Origin: an uncultured Prevotella sp.
Lineage (GTDB): Bacteria > Bacteroidota > Bacteroidia > Bacteroidales > Bacteroidaceae
Length of the DNA stretch: 32,054 nt
Reading direction: 5' to 3'
Assembly (NCBI GenBank): GCA_900322035.1
Contig: ONYL01000024.1
Span: 1 to 32,054 of the forward strand
The notes beneath the pieces are model-generated. The model searched no databases, was not told the origin of the DNA, and saw nothing but the letters and a program-made list of their open reading frames with translations. The translations under genes and the position numbers were made by a program. Below are positions 1-6,477 of the stretch, one piece after another. Within the stretch, counting starts at the first letter, position 1, and the number at the start of each line of letters is the position of its first letter.

Positions 1-73
1 GACCCATAGCTCCGGTAGGAGCGTAAGCCTGGACATGACCATTTTCCTTCCCCTTTACATATAAACTTACCAT
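1..73 (-). CDS. Partial CDS, N-terminal 24 residues of an unrecognised protein
   Basis: An open frame starts with ATG at 73 and runs off the left edge after 24 codons (MVSLYVKGKENGHVQAY, then APTGAMG). No stop interrupts it. A TAnnTTTG promoter element (TACCTTTG, minus strand, 108-115) lies 34 bases upstream and would give a leader of roughly 30 bases, which supports this start. The codons look protein-like, but I do not recognise the family. The bases just upstream of the ATG (78-92) are identical to a stretch near the other end of the window (31810-31824), in opposite orientation, so the start region may belong to a repeated element. Function unknown; a transposon-borne gene is possible but not shown. 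Confidence 0.45.
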   Translation of the reverse strand, partial: MVSLYVKGKENGHVQAYAPTGAMG

Positions 74-107
74 GAATCCACGGAAAATATCCGCTGTGCA
101 GCATTTA

Positions 108-115
108 CAAAGGTA
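108..115 (-). promoter_or_regulatory. Putative -7 promoter element for the left-edge gene
   Basis: Minus-strand TACCTTTG fits the Bacteroidota -7 consensus TAnnTTTG. No convincing -33 TTTG is seen about 20 bases upstream, so this is weaker than the other promoters in the window. Confidence 0.35.
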
Positions 116-121
116 ACTAAA

Positions 122-153
122 AGGGCTGACACCTCGTGAGAAGTGTCAACCCT
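122..153 (-). terminator. Stem-loop terminator downstream of the TfoX-like gene
   Basis: AGGG-C-TGACAC pairs with GTGTCA-A-CCCT around a loop of about 10 bases. On the minus strand the stem is followed by TTTTAG and on the plus strand by AATTTTG, so it may work in both directions. It would end the transcript that includes the 317-595 gene. Confidence 0.6.
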
Positions 154-176
154 AATTTTGTACAATCAAAAAAGTT

Positions 177-302
177 TTAGCGGACAGCAATATTTCCTTT
201 CAGATAAACAAGTTTGTATGAGATTTTTGGTCTGGCAGATTCTTTGCGCATGGGGAAGGTCCAAAGCAAGAATAGCGCATGAGAAAGGCATTGCTGAGAC
301 AT
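177..302 (-). CDS. Possible small ORF, 41 residues, behind the TfoX-like gene
   Basis: An ATG at 302, 14 bases after the stop of the TfoX-like gene, opens 41 codons ending in TAA at 177, and a stem-loop terminator follows at 122-153. The predicted product has a short hydrophobic stretch near residues 9-16 (ALFLLWTF) and a basic second half ending KLVYLKGNIAVR. It fills the space between the upstream gene and the terminator, which is the main argument for it. There is no recognisable family, no Shine-Dalgarno sequence, and a frame of this length can arise by chance, so it is only a candidate. Confidence 0.25.
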   Translation of the reverse strand: MSQQCLSHALFLLWTFPMRKESARPKISYKLVYLKGNIAVR

Positions 303-316
303 TCAATGAGAACGTA

Positions 317-595
317 TCATAATGCGTTGACCACCTTGAGGACTTTATCCTTATCGGAGAAATCGAGAATATAGGCTTCTTTTGCTCCCTCGTAGGGATG
401 ACCTGTCTCGGCGCCGGCCATCAGTTCTGCAATGCATGGTAACTTCTTGACGTAGCAGATATTGTCACATGCAGTGATGACACATTTCCCGTTGACATAA
501 ATGATGTAATCCCCCATCATCTTCCTGCTGCGCACTTCGCCCAACGGGGAGAGGGTGTCGCAGATGAAATCGATGAATTCTCTTGTACAGGCCAT
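317..595 (-). CDS. TfoX N-terminal domain-like small protein
   Basis: The 92-residue product resembles the stand-alone TfoX N-terminal domain: an N-terminal helix, then SPLGEVRSRKMMGDYIIYVN, where the R-x-M-F/M-G segment is the family hallmark, then GKCVITACDNICYVKK and a C-terminal part with LMAGAETGHPYEGAKEAY. Full TfoX (Sxy) proteins are competence regulators in gammaproteobacteria; short homologues like this are common and their role is not established, so competence should not be assumed, although dprA is nearby. A promoter with TTTG, 20 bases, TATCTTTG lies at 715-746, predicting a leader of about 110 bases. A small ORF (177-302) and a terminator follow. The start is the only ATG near the family's usual N-terminus. 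Confidence 0.8.
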   Translation of the reverse strand: MACTREFIDFICDTLSPLGEVRSRKMMGDYIIYVNGKCVITACDNICYVKKLPCIAELMAGAETGHPYEGAKEAYILDFSDKDKVLKVVNAL

Positions 596-714
596 ACTGA
601 TGTTGTTTTATAGGTTATTGTAATAAAAACGGAATGTAGATTCCTGTTGTCGGTCAATTGTGCCGTGGTTCGCCTCTGCATGGGGTAGGGTGGGATGCCG
701 CGACCCGACTGCTG

Positions 715-746
715 CAAAGATAGTCTTTTCCTTCCTTATTCACAAA
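715..746 (-). promoter_or_regulatory. Promoter of the TfoX-like gene
   Basis: Minus-strand TTTG (743-746), exactly 20 bases, then TATCTTTG (715-722): a full match to the Bacteroidota -33/-7 pattern. Transcription should start near 708, leaving about 110 bases of leader before the ATG at 595. Confidence 0.7.
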
Positions 747-844
747 CTTTGGCCTGTCAAAATCATGCCTTTGTGATTTTCTCTTTATAAACCATCATTC
801 GGCATGGGCTACTCATGTCGCATTTTCCGCATACTCATGCCGGC

Positions 845-945
845 TGCCAAATGGGGGCCCGTGGGCTTGCATATGCCGTCCCGTGGGCTTGCATATGCCA
901 TCCAGTGGGTTTGCATATGCCGTCCCGTGGGGCTACATTTGGCAT
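845..945. repeat. 22-base tandem repeat, four units, with internal palindromes
   Basis: Units start at 858, 880, 902 and 924, each 22 bases long. The first three share the core GTGGGCTTGCATATGCC with one or two changes, and the fourth has diverged (CTACATTTGGCAT). The first three units contain the palindrome GCATATGC. The array is flanked by an inverted pair, TGCCAAATG at 845-853 and CATTTGGCA at 936-944, the right arm lying inside the diverged fourth unit. No coding function is evident. It sits between two divergent genes, so it could be a hypervariable spacer, a protein-binding array or a relic of a short dispersed repeat. Confidence 0.8.
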
Positions 946-1071
946 CCCGCATGATCAATTCATCATCCATAGTTCAGTTTTTTTGGCTGCGTAACTAATG
1001 TAAAGGGATGATACATGAGCCATTTTTGTTAATTTAAAATAGCAAACCGCTATAATGTGCCTAAAAATCAT

Positions 1072-1079
1072 TATCTTTG
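1072..1079 (+). promoter_or_regulatory. Putative -7 element upstream of dapB
   Basis: TATCTTTG matches TAnnTTTG and lies 30 bases before the dapB ATG. No clear -33 TTTG is visible 19 to 21 bases upstream, so only the -7 half is supported. Confidence 0.45.
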
Positions 1080-1109
1080 CCAAAACATAAATTTGTAACA
1101 GAATAGATT

Positions 1110-1865
1110 ATGAAGATAGCACTGATTGGCTATGGAAAGATGGGCCACATGATAGAGCAGATCGCCCTGCAGCGTGGCCACGAAATCGTATGTAAAATCG
1201 ACGTTGACAATCAGGAGGATTTTGACTCTCCAGCATTCGCCTCGGCCGATGTCGCCATAGAATTTACCAACCCCTCAGCCGCCTACGGCAATTATCTCAG
1301 GGCTTTCAAGCACCACGTGAAGGTGGTCAGCGGTTCTACAGGTTGGATGAAAGACCATAAGGAAGACGTGGAACGCATTATCCGTGAGGAGCATCAGACG
1401 CTGTTCTGGGCTTCCAACTTCTCTATCGGCGTGGCCATCTTCTCGGCAGTCAATAAGTATTTGGCCGGTATCATGAACCAGTTCCCCCAGTACGACGTAG
1501 AGATGGAAGAGACCCATCACGTGCATAAACTCGACGCTCCATCGGGTACGGCCATCACGCTCGCCGACGAGATCGTGGAGCGCCTCGACCGGAAAAGCTG
1601 TTGGAAGAAAGGCACCTGCACCTGGGACGACGGACATGTGGATGGAAACAGCGACCACAACCCCGACGAACTTCTGATCGACAGCGTGCGCCACGATGAG
1701 GTGCCGGGCATACACACCATCAGCTACGACTCCGAAGCCGACTGCATCACCATCAGTCACTCTGCCCACTCACGCAAAGGCTTTGCCCTTGGTGCAGTGC
1801 TCGCTGCCGAATTCACCCAAACCCACGAGGGACTGCTCACCACAAGCGACCTCTTCAAGTTTTAG
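1110..1865 (+). CDS. dapB: 4-hydroxy-tetrahydrodipicolinate reductase DapB
   Basis: DapB reduces the cyclic product of DapA with NAD(P)H in the diaminopimelate pathway, which supplies lysine and peptidoglycan precursors in the cytoplasm. The 251-residue product starts with the nucleotide-binding Rossmann motif ALIGYGKMGHMI (residues 4-14) and carries the substrate-binding signature EETHHVHKLDAPSGTA at 133-148, including the His-His pair, the Lys at 140 and the PSGTA loop. SGSTGW at 74-79 matches the conserved cofactor loop. Length is slightly below the E. coli enzyme, as usual for this phylum. A -7 element lies 30 bases upstream, and lepB follows after 72 bases on the same strand, so the two may be co-transcribed. 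Confidence 0.96.
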   Translation: MKIALIGYGKMGHMIEQIALQRGHEIVCKIDVDNQEDFDSPAFASADVAIEFTNPSAAYGNYLRAFKHHVKVVSGSTGWMKDHKEDVERIIREEHQTLFWASNFSIGVAIFSAVNKYLAGIMNQFPQYDVEMEETHHVHKLDAPSGTAITLADEIVERLDRKSCWKKGTCTWDDGHVDGNSDHNPDELLIDSVRHDEVPGIHTISYDSEADCITISHSAHSRKGFALGAVLAAEFTQTHEGLLTTSDLFKF

Positions 1866-1937
1866 ACGGATGCCCTTGTGCGCCGCTTTCTTTCCCTTGT
1901 GAATATTCATTGAAACCAAATTAATTTTAGATAAATC

Positions 1938-3470
1938 ATGATTGATAAAGAAAAGGCCAAGCTCGATCCACGGAAACAGTGGGCGAAGTTTTGCGTCGTT
2001 CTCGTTCTCTATTTGCTGTTTTTGCTTTGGGTGAAGAGCTGGTGGGGACTGCTCGTAGTGCCCTTCATCTTCGACGTATACATCACCAAGAAAATCCGTT
2101 GGCAGTGGTGGCGCGATGCCAACAGCGTCACACGGTTTATTATGTCGTGGGTCGACGCCATCGTATTCGCCCTCGTGGCGGTATATTTCATCAACCTCTT
2201 CTTTTTCCAGAACTTTGTCATTCCTTCTTCCTCGTTGGAGAAGAGCCTGCTCACGGGTGATTACCTTTTCGTGTCGAAGCTGAGCTACGGCCCCCGCATT
2301 CCCGAGACACCACTCACCATGCCGCTCACACAGCATACGATGCCTGTCATCAACGTGCAGAGCTATATTTCCTGGCCGCAGTGGGACTACCGCCGTGTGA
2401 AGGGACTCGGGCATGTTGAACTCAACGACATCGTCGTCTTCAACTATCCGGCCGGAGACACCATCCTCACCGAGCAGCCTTACCAGACCGAATACTACGA
2501 CATGGCCTACAACAACGGTCGTGCCATCTATAATCAGCAGACGGCAAATCCCGCCGACCCGTCGGTGATGAGCCCACAGCAGCAGCTCGACTTCTTTGCC
2601 TACTGCTATCAGCTTGGCCGCACCTACTTGCAGGACCACCAGCTCAATTACGGCTCTATCCACTGGCGCCCCGTAGACCGCCGCGAGAACTACGTGAAGC
2701 GCTGCGTGGGACTGCCCGGAATGACGTTGCAAGTGAAGAACGACATCGTTTATCTCAACGGCAAACCCAACAAGGAGCCCGACAATGTGCAGTATGCTTA
2801 CTTTGTGAAACTGCACAATGTCAACACCATGGATCTCATGAGTGACAGATATGACGACATGCGCAAGGAATTGGGCATCACGATGGAAGACCTCGAATCG
2901 TTGGGACGTCTGCATGGTACAGATGTAGAAAACGGACTCGTGCTCAACCAGCAAGTGCTGCAGCAGTACGACGGCTACATGCCCCTCACGTCGAAAGCGC
3001 TGCAGGGACTCAAGCGTGCCGGACTGATCTCCTCCGCACGCCGTGTGACCGACAAGGACCTCTATTCTGGAGCCGTGTATCCCCTCAATCAGATCTACGG
3101 TTGGACGCGCGACAACTATGGGCCTGTCGTAATACCGAAGAAAGGCATGACCATCCACCTCAACATGCACAACATCGCCGTCTACATGCGACCCATCGGT
3201 GTGTATGAGGGCAACGACCTCAAGGTGAAGAACAACCGCATCTATATCAATGGCAAACTTGCCACGAAGTATACCTTCAAGATGGACTACTACTGGATGA
3301 TGGGCGACAACCGTCACAACTCAGCCGACTCACGCTATTGGGGCTTCGTGCCCGAAGATCATATCGTGGGCAAGCCCATCTTTATCTGGTGGAGCAGCGA
3401 TCCCGACCGCCACGGTTTCTCCGGCATCAGATGGGGCCGGCTGTTCAAGATGGTCGACAACATCAAGTAA
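1938..3470 (+). CDS. lepB: Signal peptidase I, long Bacteroidota form
   Basis: This is the membrane-bound S26 serine protease that removes signal peptides from exported proteins. The 510-residue product has hydrophobic segments near residues 17-47 and 72-92, then the catalytic box IPSSSLEKSLLTGDYLFV, where Ser99 is the expected nucleophile, then YVKRCVGLPG with Lys254 as general base, and the GDNRHNSADSR box at 456-466. Bacterial enzymes are usually 200 to 350 residues; here a long insertion lies between the Ser and Lys boxes (about 120-245) and another between Lys254 and the last box, as is usual in Bacteroidales. It is preceded by dapB and followed 94 bases later by a second S26-fold gene. 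Confidence 0.95.
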   Translation: MIDKEKAKLDPRKQWAKFCVVLVLYLLFLLWVKSWWGLLVVPFIFDVYITKKIRWQWWRDANSVTRFIMSWVDAIVFALVAVYFINLFFFQNFVIPSSSLEKSLLTGDYLFVSKLSYGPRIPETPLTMPLTQHTMPVINVQSYISWPQWDYRRVKGLGHVELNDIVVFNYPAGDTILTEQPYQTEYYDMAYNNGRAIYNQQTANPADPSVMSPQQQLDFFAYCYQLGRTYLQDHQLNYGSIHWRPVDRRENYVKRCVGLPGMTLQVKNDIVYLNGKPNKEPDNVQYAYFVKLHNVNTMDLMSDRYDDMRKELGITMEDLESLGRLHGTDVENGLVLNQQVLQQYDGYMPLTSKALQGLKRAGLISSARRVTDKDLYSGAVYPLNQIYGWTRDNYGPVVIPKKGMTIHLNMHNIAVYMRPIGVYEGNDLKVKNNRIYINGKLATKYTFKMDYYWMMGDNRHNSADSRYWGFVPEDHIVGKPIFIWWSSDPDRHGFSGIRWGRLFKMVDNIK

Positions 3471-3564
3471 TCATCCCTCATATCGTGACGTCGCATCTTT
3501 TCTCTCCCTCCCAACGTGGCAGAGATGGTGCGGCGCCTCGTCTTAAACCTTCCCACAACGCGTA

Positions 3565-3975
3565 ATGAGACAGCTGTGCAGATTTCTTCTGGTCGTGGCA
3601 ACATCGGCCGTCGTGATGTTGCTGCTGCGTCTCTTCGTGTTCGGCATCTACGAGTCGCCCGTCGACATCAACGGCAGAATCAGCAAAGGCGACTGCGTTT
3701 TTGTCTTTCGCCTCAACAAAGACCATTTGTCCAAAAACGACATTGTGGCCTTCCATGGCAAGGGAGGTTGTGCCTTAGGCGAAGTGATTGGACTCCCGGG
3801 CGACACGCTTTCTCTCTACCGGCAGAGATATGTCATACCTCACCGTCCTTGTCCCAAGGAATGCATGTGCGACGACTGCGACTTGTTTCTTCTCAATACG
3901 GGTTGCGGCGAGTGTCTTGTCTTCCGTCGCGACATTACCGGCAAAGCCTGCACGCTCTGGAATCTGCCTTGGTAA
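3565..3975 (+). CDS. S26 signal-peptidase-like protein lacking the catalytic pair, cysteine-rich
   Basis: The 136-residue product keeps the outline of a signal peptidase: one N-terminal membrane helix (about 7-28), a segment ending KGDCVFVFRLN that aligns with the box after the nucleophile, and EVIGLPGDTLSL that aligns with the Lys box. By eye the positions of the nucleophilic Ser and the general-base Lys are not conserved: the region before GD reads SPVDINGRIS, with Asp34 near the Ser position, and the residues before VIGLPG are ALGE rather than a Lys-Arg pair. The last box with GDNR and DSR is missing. Instead there are six cysteines within 22 residues (96, 100, 102, 105, 114, 117). It lies in the usual lepB - S26 - WbqC order. 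It is probably a non-proteolytic partner or a specialised derivative; an active enzyme with shifted residues is not excluded. Confidence 0.7.
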   Translation: MRQLCRFLLVVATSAVVMLLLRLFVFGIYESPVDINGRISKGDCVFVFRLNKDHLSKNDIVAFHGKGGCALGEVIGLPGDTLSLYRQRYVIPHRPCPKECMCDDCDLFLLNTGCGECLVFRRDITGKACTLWNLPW

Positions 3976-3990
3976 ATATATCTACGATCA

Positions 3991-4704
3991 ATGATTTCCA
4001 CAGCCATACTCAGTACAACTTATTTCGGTCCCATACAGTGGTATCAGAAGCTCAACCGCTACAACTCGTGCCTTGTGGAGAAGCATGAGAACTTTGTCCG
4101 TCAGACCTACCGCAACCGTTGCACAATCGCCACGGCACAGGGGCTGCAAAACCTCTCAGTTCCCGTTGAAGTAGACAGTGACGTGCCTTTGACGAAGACT
4201 GCTGTCAAGGACGTGCGCATCTCCGATCATGGCAACTGGCGTCACCTACATTGGCACGCCTTGCTTTCGGCCTACGGAGAGAGTCCTTTTTTCGACTATT
4301 ATGCCGATGACTTGAGACCTTTCTTTGAGAAGAAGTGGACCTATCTCATCGATTTCAATATGGAGATCACGCAGAAGATGTGCGAGCTGCTCGATATTCA
4401 GCCCCACGTGAGCTACACCCAACGCTACCTCTCTCCGGCCCAGTATGGCTCGCTGACCATGCTCTCGCTCGTCTTCGACGACATGCGCCGCCACATTGGA
4501 CTGCAAGAGCATGACAATCCCGAAACGCAGACCCTCTATCACGATTATCGGGGGGCGATTCGTCCCAAGCATCCGATGGACGATGAATCGTGGAAGCCAC
4601 GCCCATACTACCAGGTATTTCGGGAAAAATATGGTTTCCAAGCCAATCTTTCCATCCTCGATCTGCTCTTCAACGAAGGCAATGAGGCGGTGATGTATCT
4701 TTGA
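3991..4704 (+). CDS. WbqC family protein
   Basis: The 237-residue cytoplasmic protein has the N-terminal pattern of the WbqC family: a short strand, then TTYFGPIQWYQKLNRY, then a segment of the type RNRCTIATAQGLQNLSVPVE, then a region with HWHALLSAYGESPFFDYYAD. WbqC-like proteins occur in O-antigen and other surface-sugar clusters and in many Bacteroidota next to lepB; their biochemical reaction is not firmly known and a transferase role has been proposed. The gene begins 15 bases after the S26-like gene, so they are probably one transcript. The end is convergent with dprA, with about 220 bases between them and no clear poly-T terminator. Confidence 0.85.
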   Translation: MISTAILSTTYFGPIQWYQKLNRYNSCLVEKHENFVRQTYRNRCTIATAQGLQNLSVPVEVDSDVPLTKTAVKDVRISDHGNWRHLHWHALLSAYGESPFFDYYADDLRPFFEKKWTYLIDFNMEITQKMCELLDIQPHVSYTQRYLSPAQYGSLTMLSLVFDDMRRHIGLQEHDNPETQTLYHDYRGAIRPKHPMDDESWKPRPYYQVFREKYGFQANLSILDLLFNEGNEAVMYL

Positions 4705-4900
4705 AACTGACCTTCCCTATTTGGTATTTTCCTCTACTGAAGTGATGTCTTTCGATCTATTGCGTTCTGAAATATCGTTGGATTCCAACGATTGATCGGA
4801 TTTTCCTTTGAGTAGTAATAACAGACAGTTACGGTTCCTTGGGCGATTGTGCAAATGAGGCATGATAACCCTTGGCAGTTTTCTCGCCTTTGGGAGAATG

Positions 4901-4939
4901 TGTCATTTGCTGTAGGAGTAAGCGCTACAGCAAATGACA
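4901..4939. repeat. Perfect 15-base inverted repeat across the dprA stop codon
   Basis: TGTCATTTGCTGTAG (4901-4915) is the exact reverse complement of 4925-4939, with a 9-base loop. The right arm is the last four codons and stop of dprA. There is no T-run on either side, so a classical terminator is not shown. It may protect the 3' end of the dprA mRNA or be a duplicated inverted copy of the gene end. A smaller palindrome (TCGTTGGATTCCAACGA, 4775-4791) lies closer to the WbqC gene. Confidence 0.8.
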
Positions 4940-6058
4940 GACGCTCCCGGGCAGAGATCGCGCTACTCCTTTCATTTCCAACTCAAACATCTCTGCGGCC
5001 ACCTTGCCTACCGACAGGCCGGTCATGTTGGAGAGCATGTTCACTTGCAGGTCGTTGGTCTTCTGCAAGGTTTCGACAATGCGTTGCTGATCGGGCGACA
5101 GATCGGGAAACATTTGCCGCTCGATGCCTTCTTTCTGTGCACGTTCCAACCTTCTGTCATCCAGCCAGCCCATCGACTCCGCAAAGTCTTTGGCCGACGT
5201 GATGAGTGTGGCTCCGTTCTTTCGGATGAGGTTGTTGCATCCCTCGCTGTATTCCTGGTTTATGTTGCCCGGAAAGGCGAATACCTCCCGCCCGTATTCC
5301 TGAGCGATGCCGCATGTGATGAGTCCGCCGCCATGAGCTGCGCTTTCCACGAGAACTGTGGCGTCGCACATTCCCGCCACAATGCGGTTGCGCCGTACGA
5401 AGTTCATCTTGTCGGCATTGGTGCGCGTCATGTATTCTGTCAGGAGTCCGCCTTGTGTCAGCATGCGTTTTGCTGTCTCTCGGTGTCGGGGAGGGTAGAG
5501 GTCGTCGAGGCCGTGGGCCAATACGCCTACGGTCTCAAACCCCTTTTCGAGTGCATTGCGATGTGCAGCGATGTCCACACCGTAAGCCAGTCCGCTCACC
5601 ACGAGCATACGATTGCCACATATCTCGCGCAGACCGTCGATGAAGTGCCTCACGATATCCTGCCCGTAGATAGTGCAATGGCGCGTACCCACGATGTTGA
5701 TGACGCGCATCTGGTTGAGGTCTGCCGTCCCTTTATAATAAAGAATGAGCGGACCGTCGGCGCATTCGGCGAGTCTTTGGGGGTATGCGTCGTCACCCCA
5801 GCGGAGAATTCTCACCCCGTGTTGCTGTGTCCACTCGTATTCCTCTTCGGCACGGTGGATATGCGCCTCGCAGTCGCGTATGCGTTCCACCAATTTTGGG
5901 GAGGCATCGGGTATGACCTCACGCACGTCTTTGCGGTGGTCGATGATGGCTGTGGCTGATCCCGCGTGCTTATAAAAGTCGAGAATGCCCGTCAGATTGT
6001 AGTAGCCCACTCTCGTGAGGGCCATCATGGCAATTGTTTCCTTTGTAGAACTGTCCAT
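4925..6058 (-). CDS. dprA: DNA-processing protein DprA
   Basis: DprA binds incoming single-stranded DNA and loads RecA during natural transformation. The 377-residue product has an N-terminal helical region (1-110), then the Rossmann-like core with NIVGTRHCTIYG (121-132), SGLAYGVDIAAH (155-166), the RRNRIVAG segment (222-229), and ESAAHGGGLIT followed by FAFPGNINQEYSEGCN, all diagnostic of the family, and a C-terminal winged-helix-like domain (about 325-377). Length is normal. It is the last gene of an operon, starting 2 bases after the thioesterase stop. Its stop codon lies inside a perfect hairpin (4901-4939). Presence of dprA alone does not prove competence, since many non-transformable bacteria have it. 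Confidence 0.95.
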   Translation of the reverse strand: MDSSTKETIAMMALTRVGYYNLTGILDFYKHAGSATAIIDHRKDVREVIPDASPKLVERIRDCEAHIHRAEEEYEWTQQHGVRILRWGDDAYPQRLAECADGPLILYYKGTADLNQMRVINIVGTRHCTIYGQDIVRHFIDGLREICGNRMLVVSGLAYGVDIAAHRNALEKGFETVGVLAHGLDDLYPPRHRETAKRMLTQGGLLTEYMTRTNADKMNFVRRNRIVAGMCDATVLVESAAHGGGLITCGIAQEYGREVFAFPGNINQEYSEGCNNLIRKNGATLITSAKDFAESMGWLDDRRLERAQKEGIERQMFPDLSPDQQRIVETLQKTNDLQVNMLSNMTGLSVGKVAAEMFELEMKGVARSLPGSVCHLL

Positions 6059-6060
6059 TG

Positions 6061-6477
6061 TCAGTCGTCATTGAGATATTTGGCAAAGGCACGGTCGTAT
6101 TCCTCGCAGTTGGACAGTTGGCCGTTGATCAGGCATACGAGTGTGGCCTCGCAGTGGAAACACAATTTGTTGTCGCTCTCCCGGTAGAGATCGTGGATGA
6201 AAATGTAGCGTATGCCTTTTTTCACCAGTCCCATACGCGATATGATGGTGTCGTCGCATCGGAGAGGGACTTTGTATTCCAGACTCATGCGTGCCACGAC
6301 GGCATCGATGCCTCGATTGTGCATTTCGGCGAAGCTAAGCCCCTCCTGCTTCATGAAGCGGTGGCGGGTGTGCTCGGTGTAATGCAGATAACGTGCGTTG
6401 TTGACGATGCCCTGGATGTCGCATTCATAGTCGCGGACCTCCATCTGGGTGGAGAAGATGTATTTTGTAGCTTTCAT
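6061..6477 (-). CDS. Acyl-CoA thioesterase, hot-dog fold (4HBT/YbgC type)
   Basis: The 138-residue product begins MKATKYIFSTQMEVRDYE and carries the 4HBT signature DIQGIVNNARYLHYTEHTR, where Asp20 is in the place of the catalytic acid, followed by a region with RMGLVKKGIRYIF typical of the central strands. Such enzymes hydrolyse acyl-CoA thioesters in the cytoplasm; the substrate cannot be read from sequence. A longer frame extends upstream, but the ATG at 6477 overlaps the stop of the DUF2851 gene in an ATGA arrangement and gives the usual length, so this start is preferred. dprA follows after 2 bases, so the three genes form a tight operon. Confidence 0.88.
   Translation of the reverse strand: MKATKYIFSTQMEVRDYECDIQGIVNNARYLHYTEHTRHRFMKQEGLSFAEMHNRGIDAVVARMSLEYKVPLRCDDTIISRMGLVKKGIRYIFIHDLYRESDNKLCFHCEATLVCLINGQLSNCEEYDRAFAKYLNDD

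Larger units (their letters stand above)
596..1109. other. Gene-free stretch between the TfoX-like gene and dapB
   Basis: The 514 bases hold the TfoX-like leader and promoter (596-746), a 22-base tandem repeat (about 845-945) and the dapB upstream region with a TATCTTTG element at 1072-1079. I see no tRNA or convincing gene; the open frame running through the repeats on the plus strand is a by-product of the repetition. Confidence 0.6.

Noticed and set aside
804-998. Plus-strand frame of 64 codons through the tandem repeat
   Set aside because: The frame is kept open by the repeat itself; the protein would be a repetitive string with no plausible start signals.
596-1109. CRISPR array at the tandem repeats
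   Set aside because: Units are contiguous 22-base repeats without unique spacers, and no cas genes are nearby.
1770-3317. Long minus-strand open frame opposite lepB
   Set aside because: Composition (Val, His and Leu rich) is that of the antisense of a well-supported gene; lepB has all family motifs.
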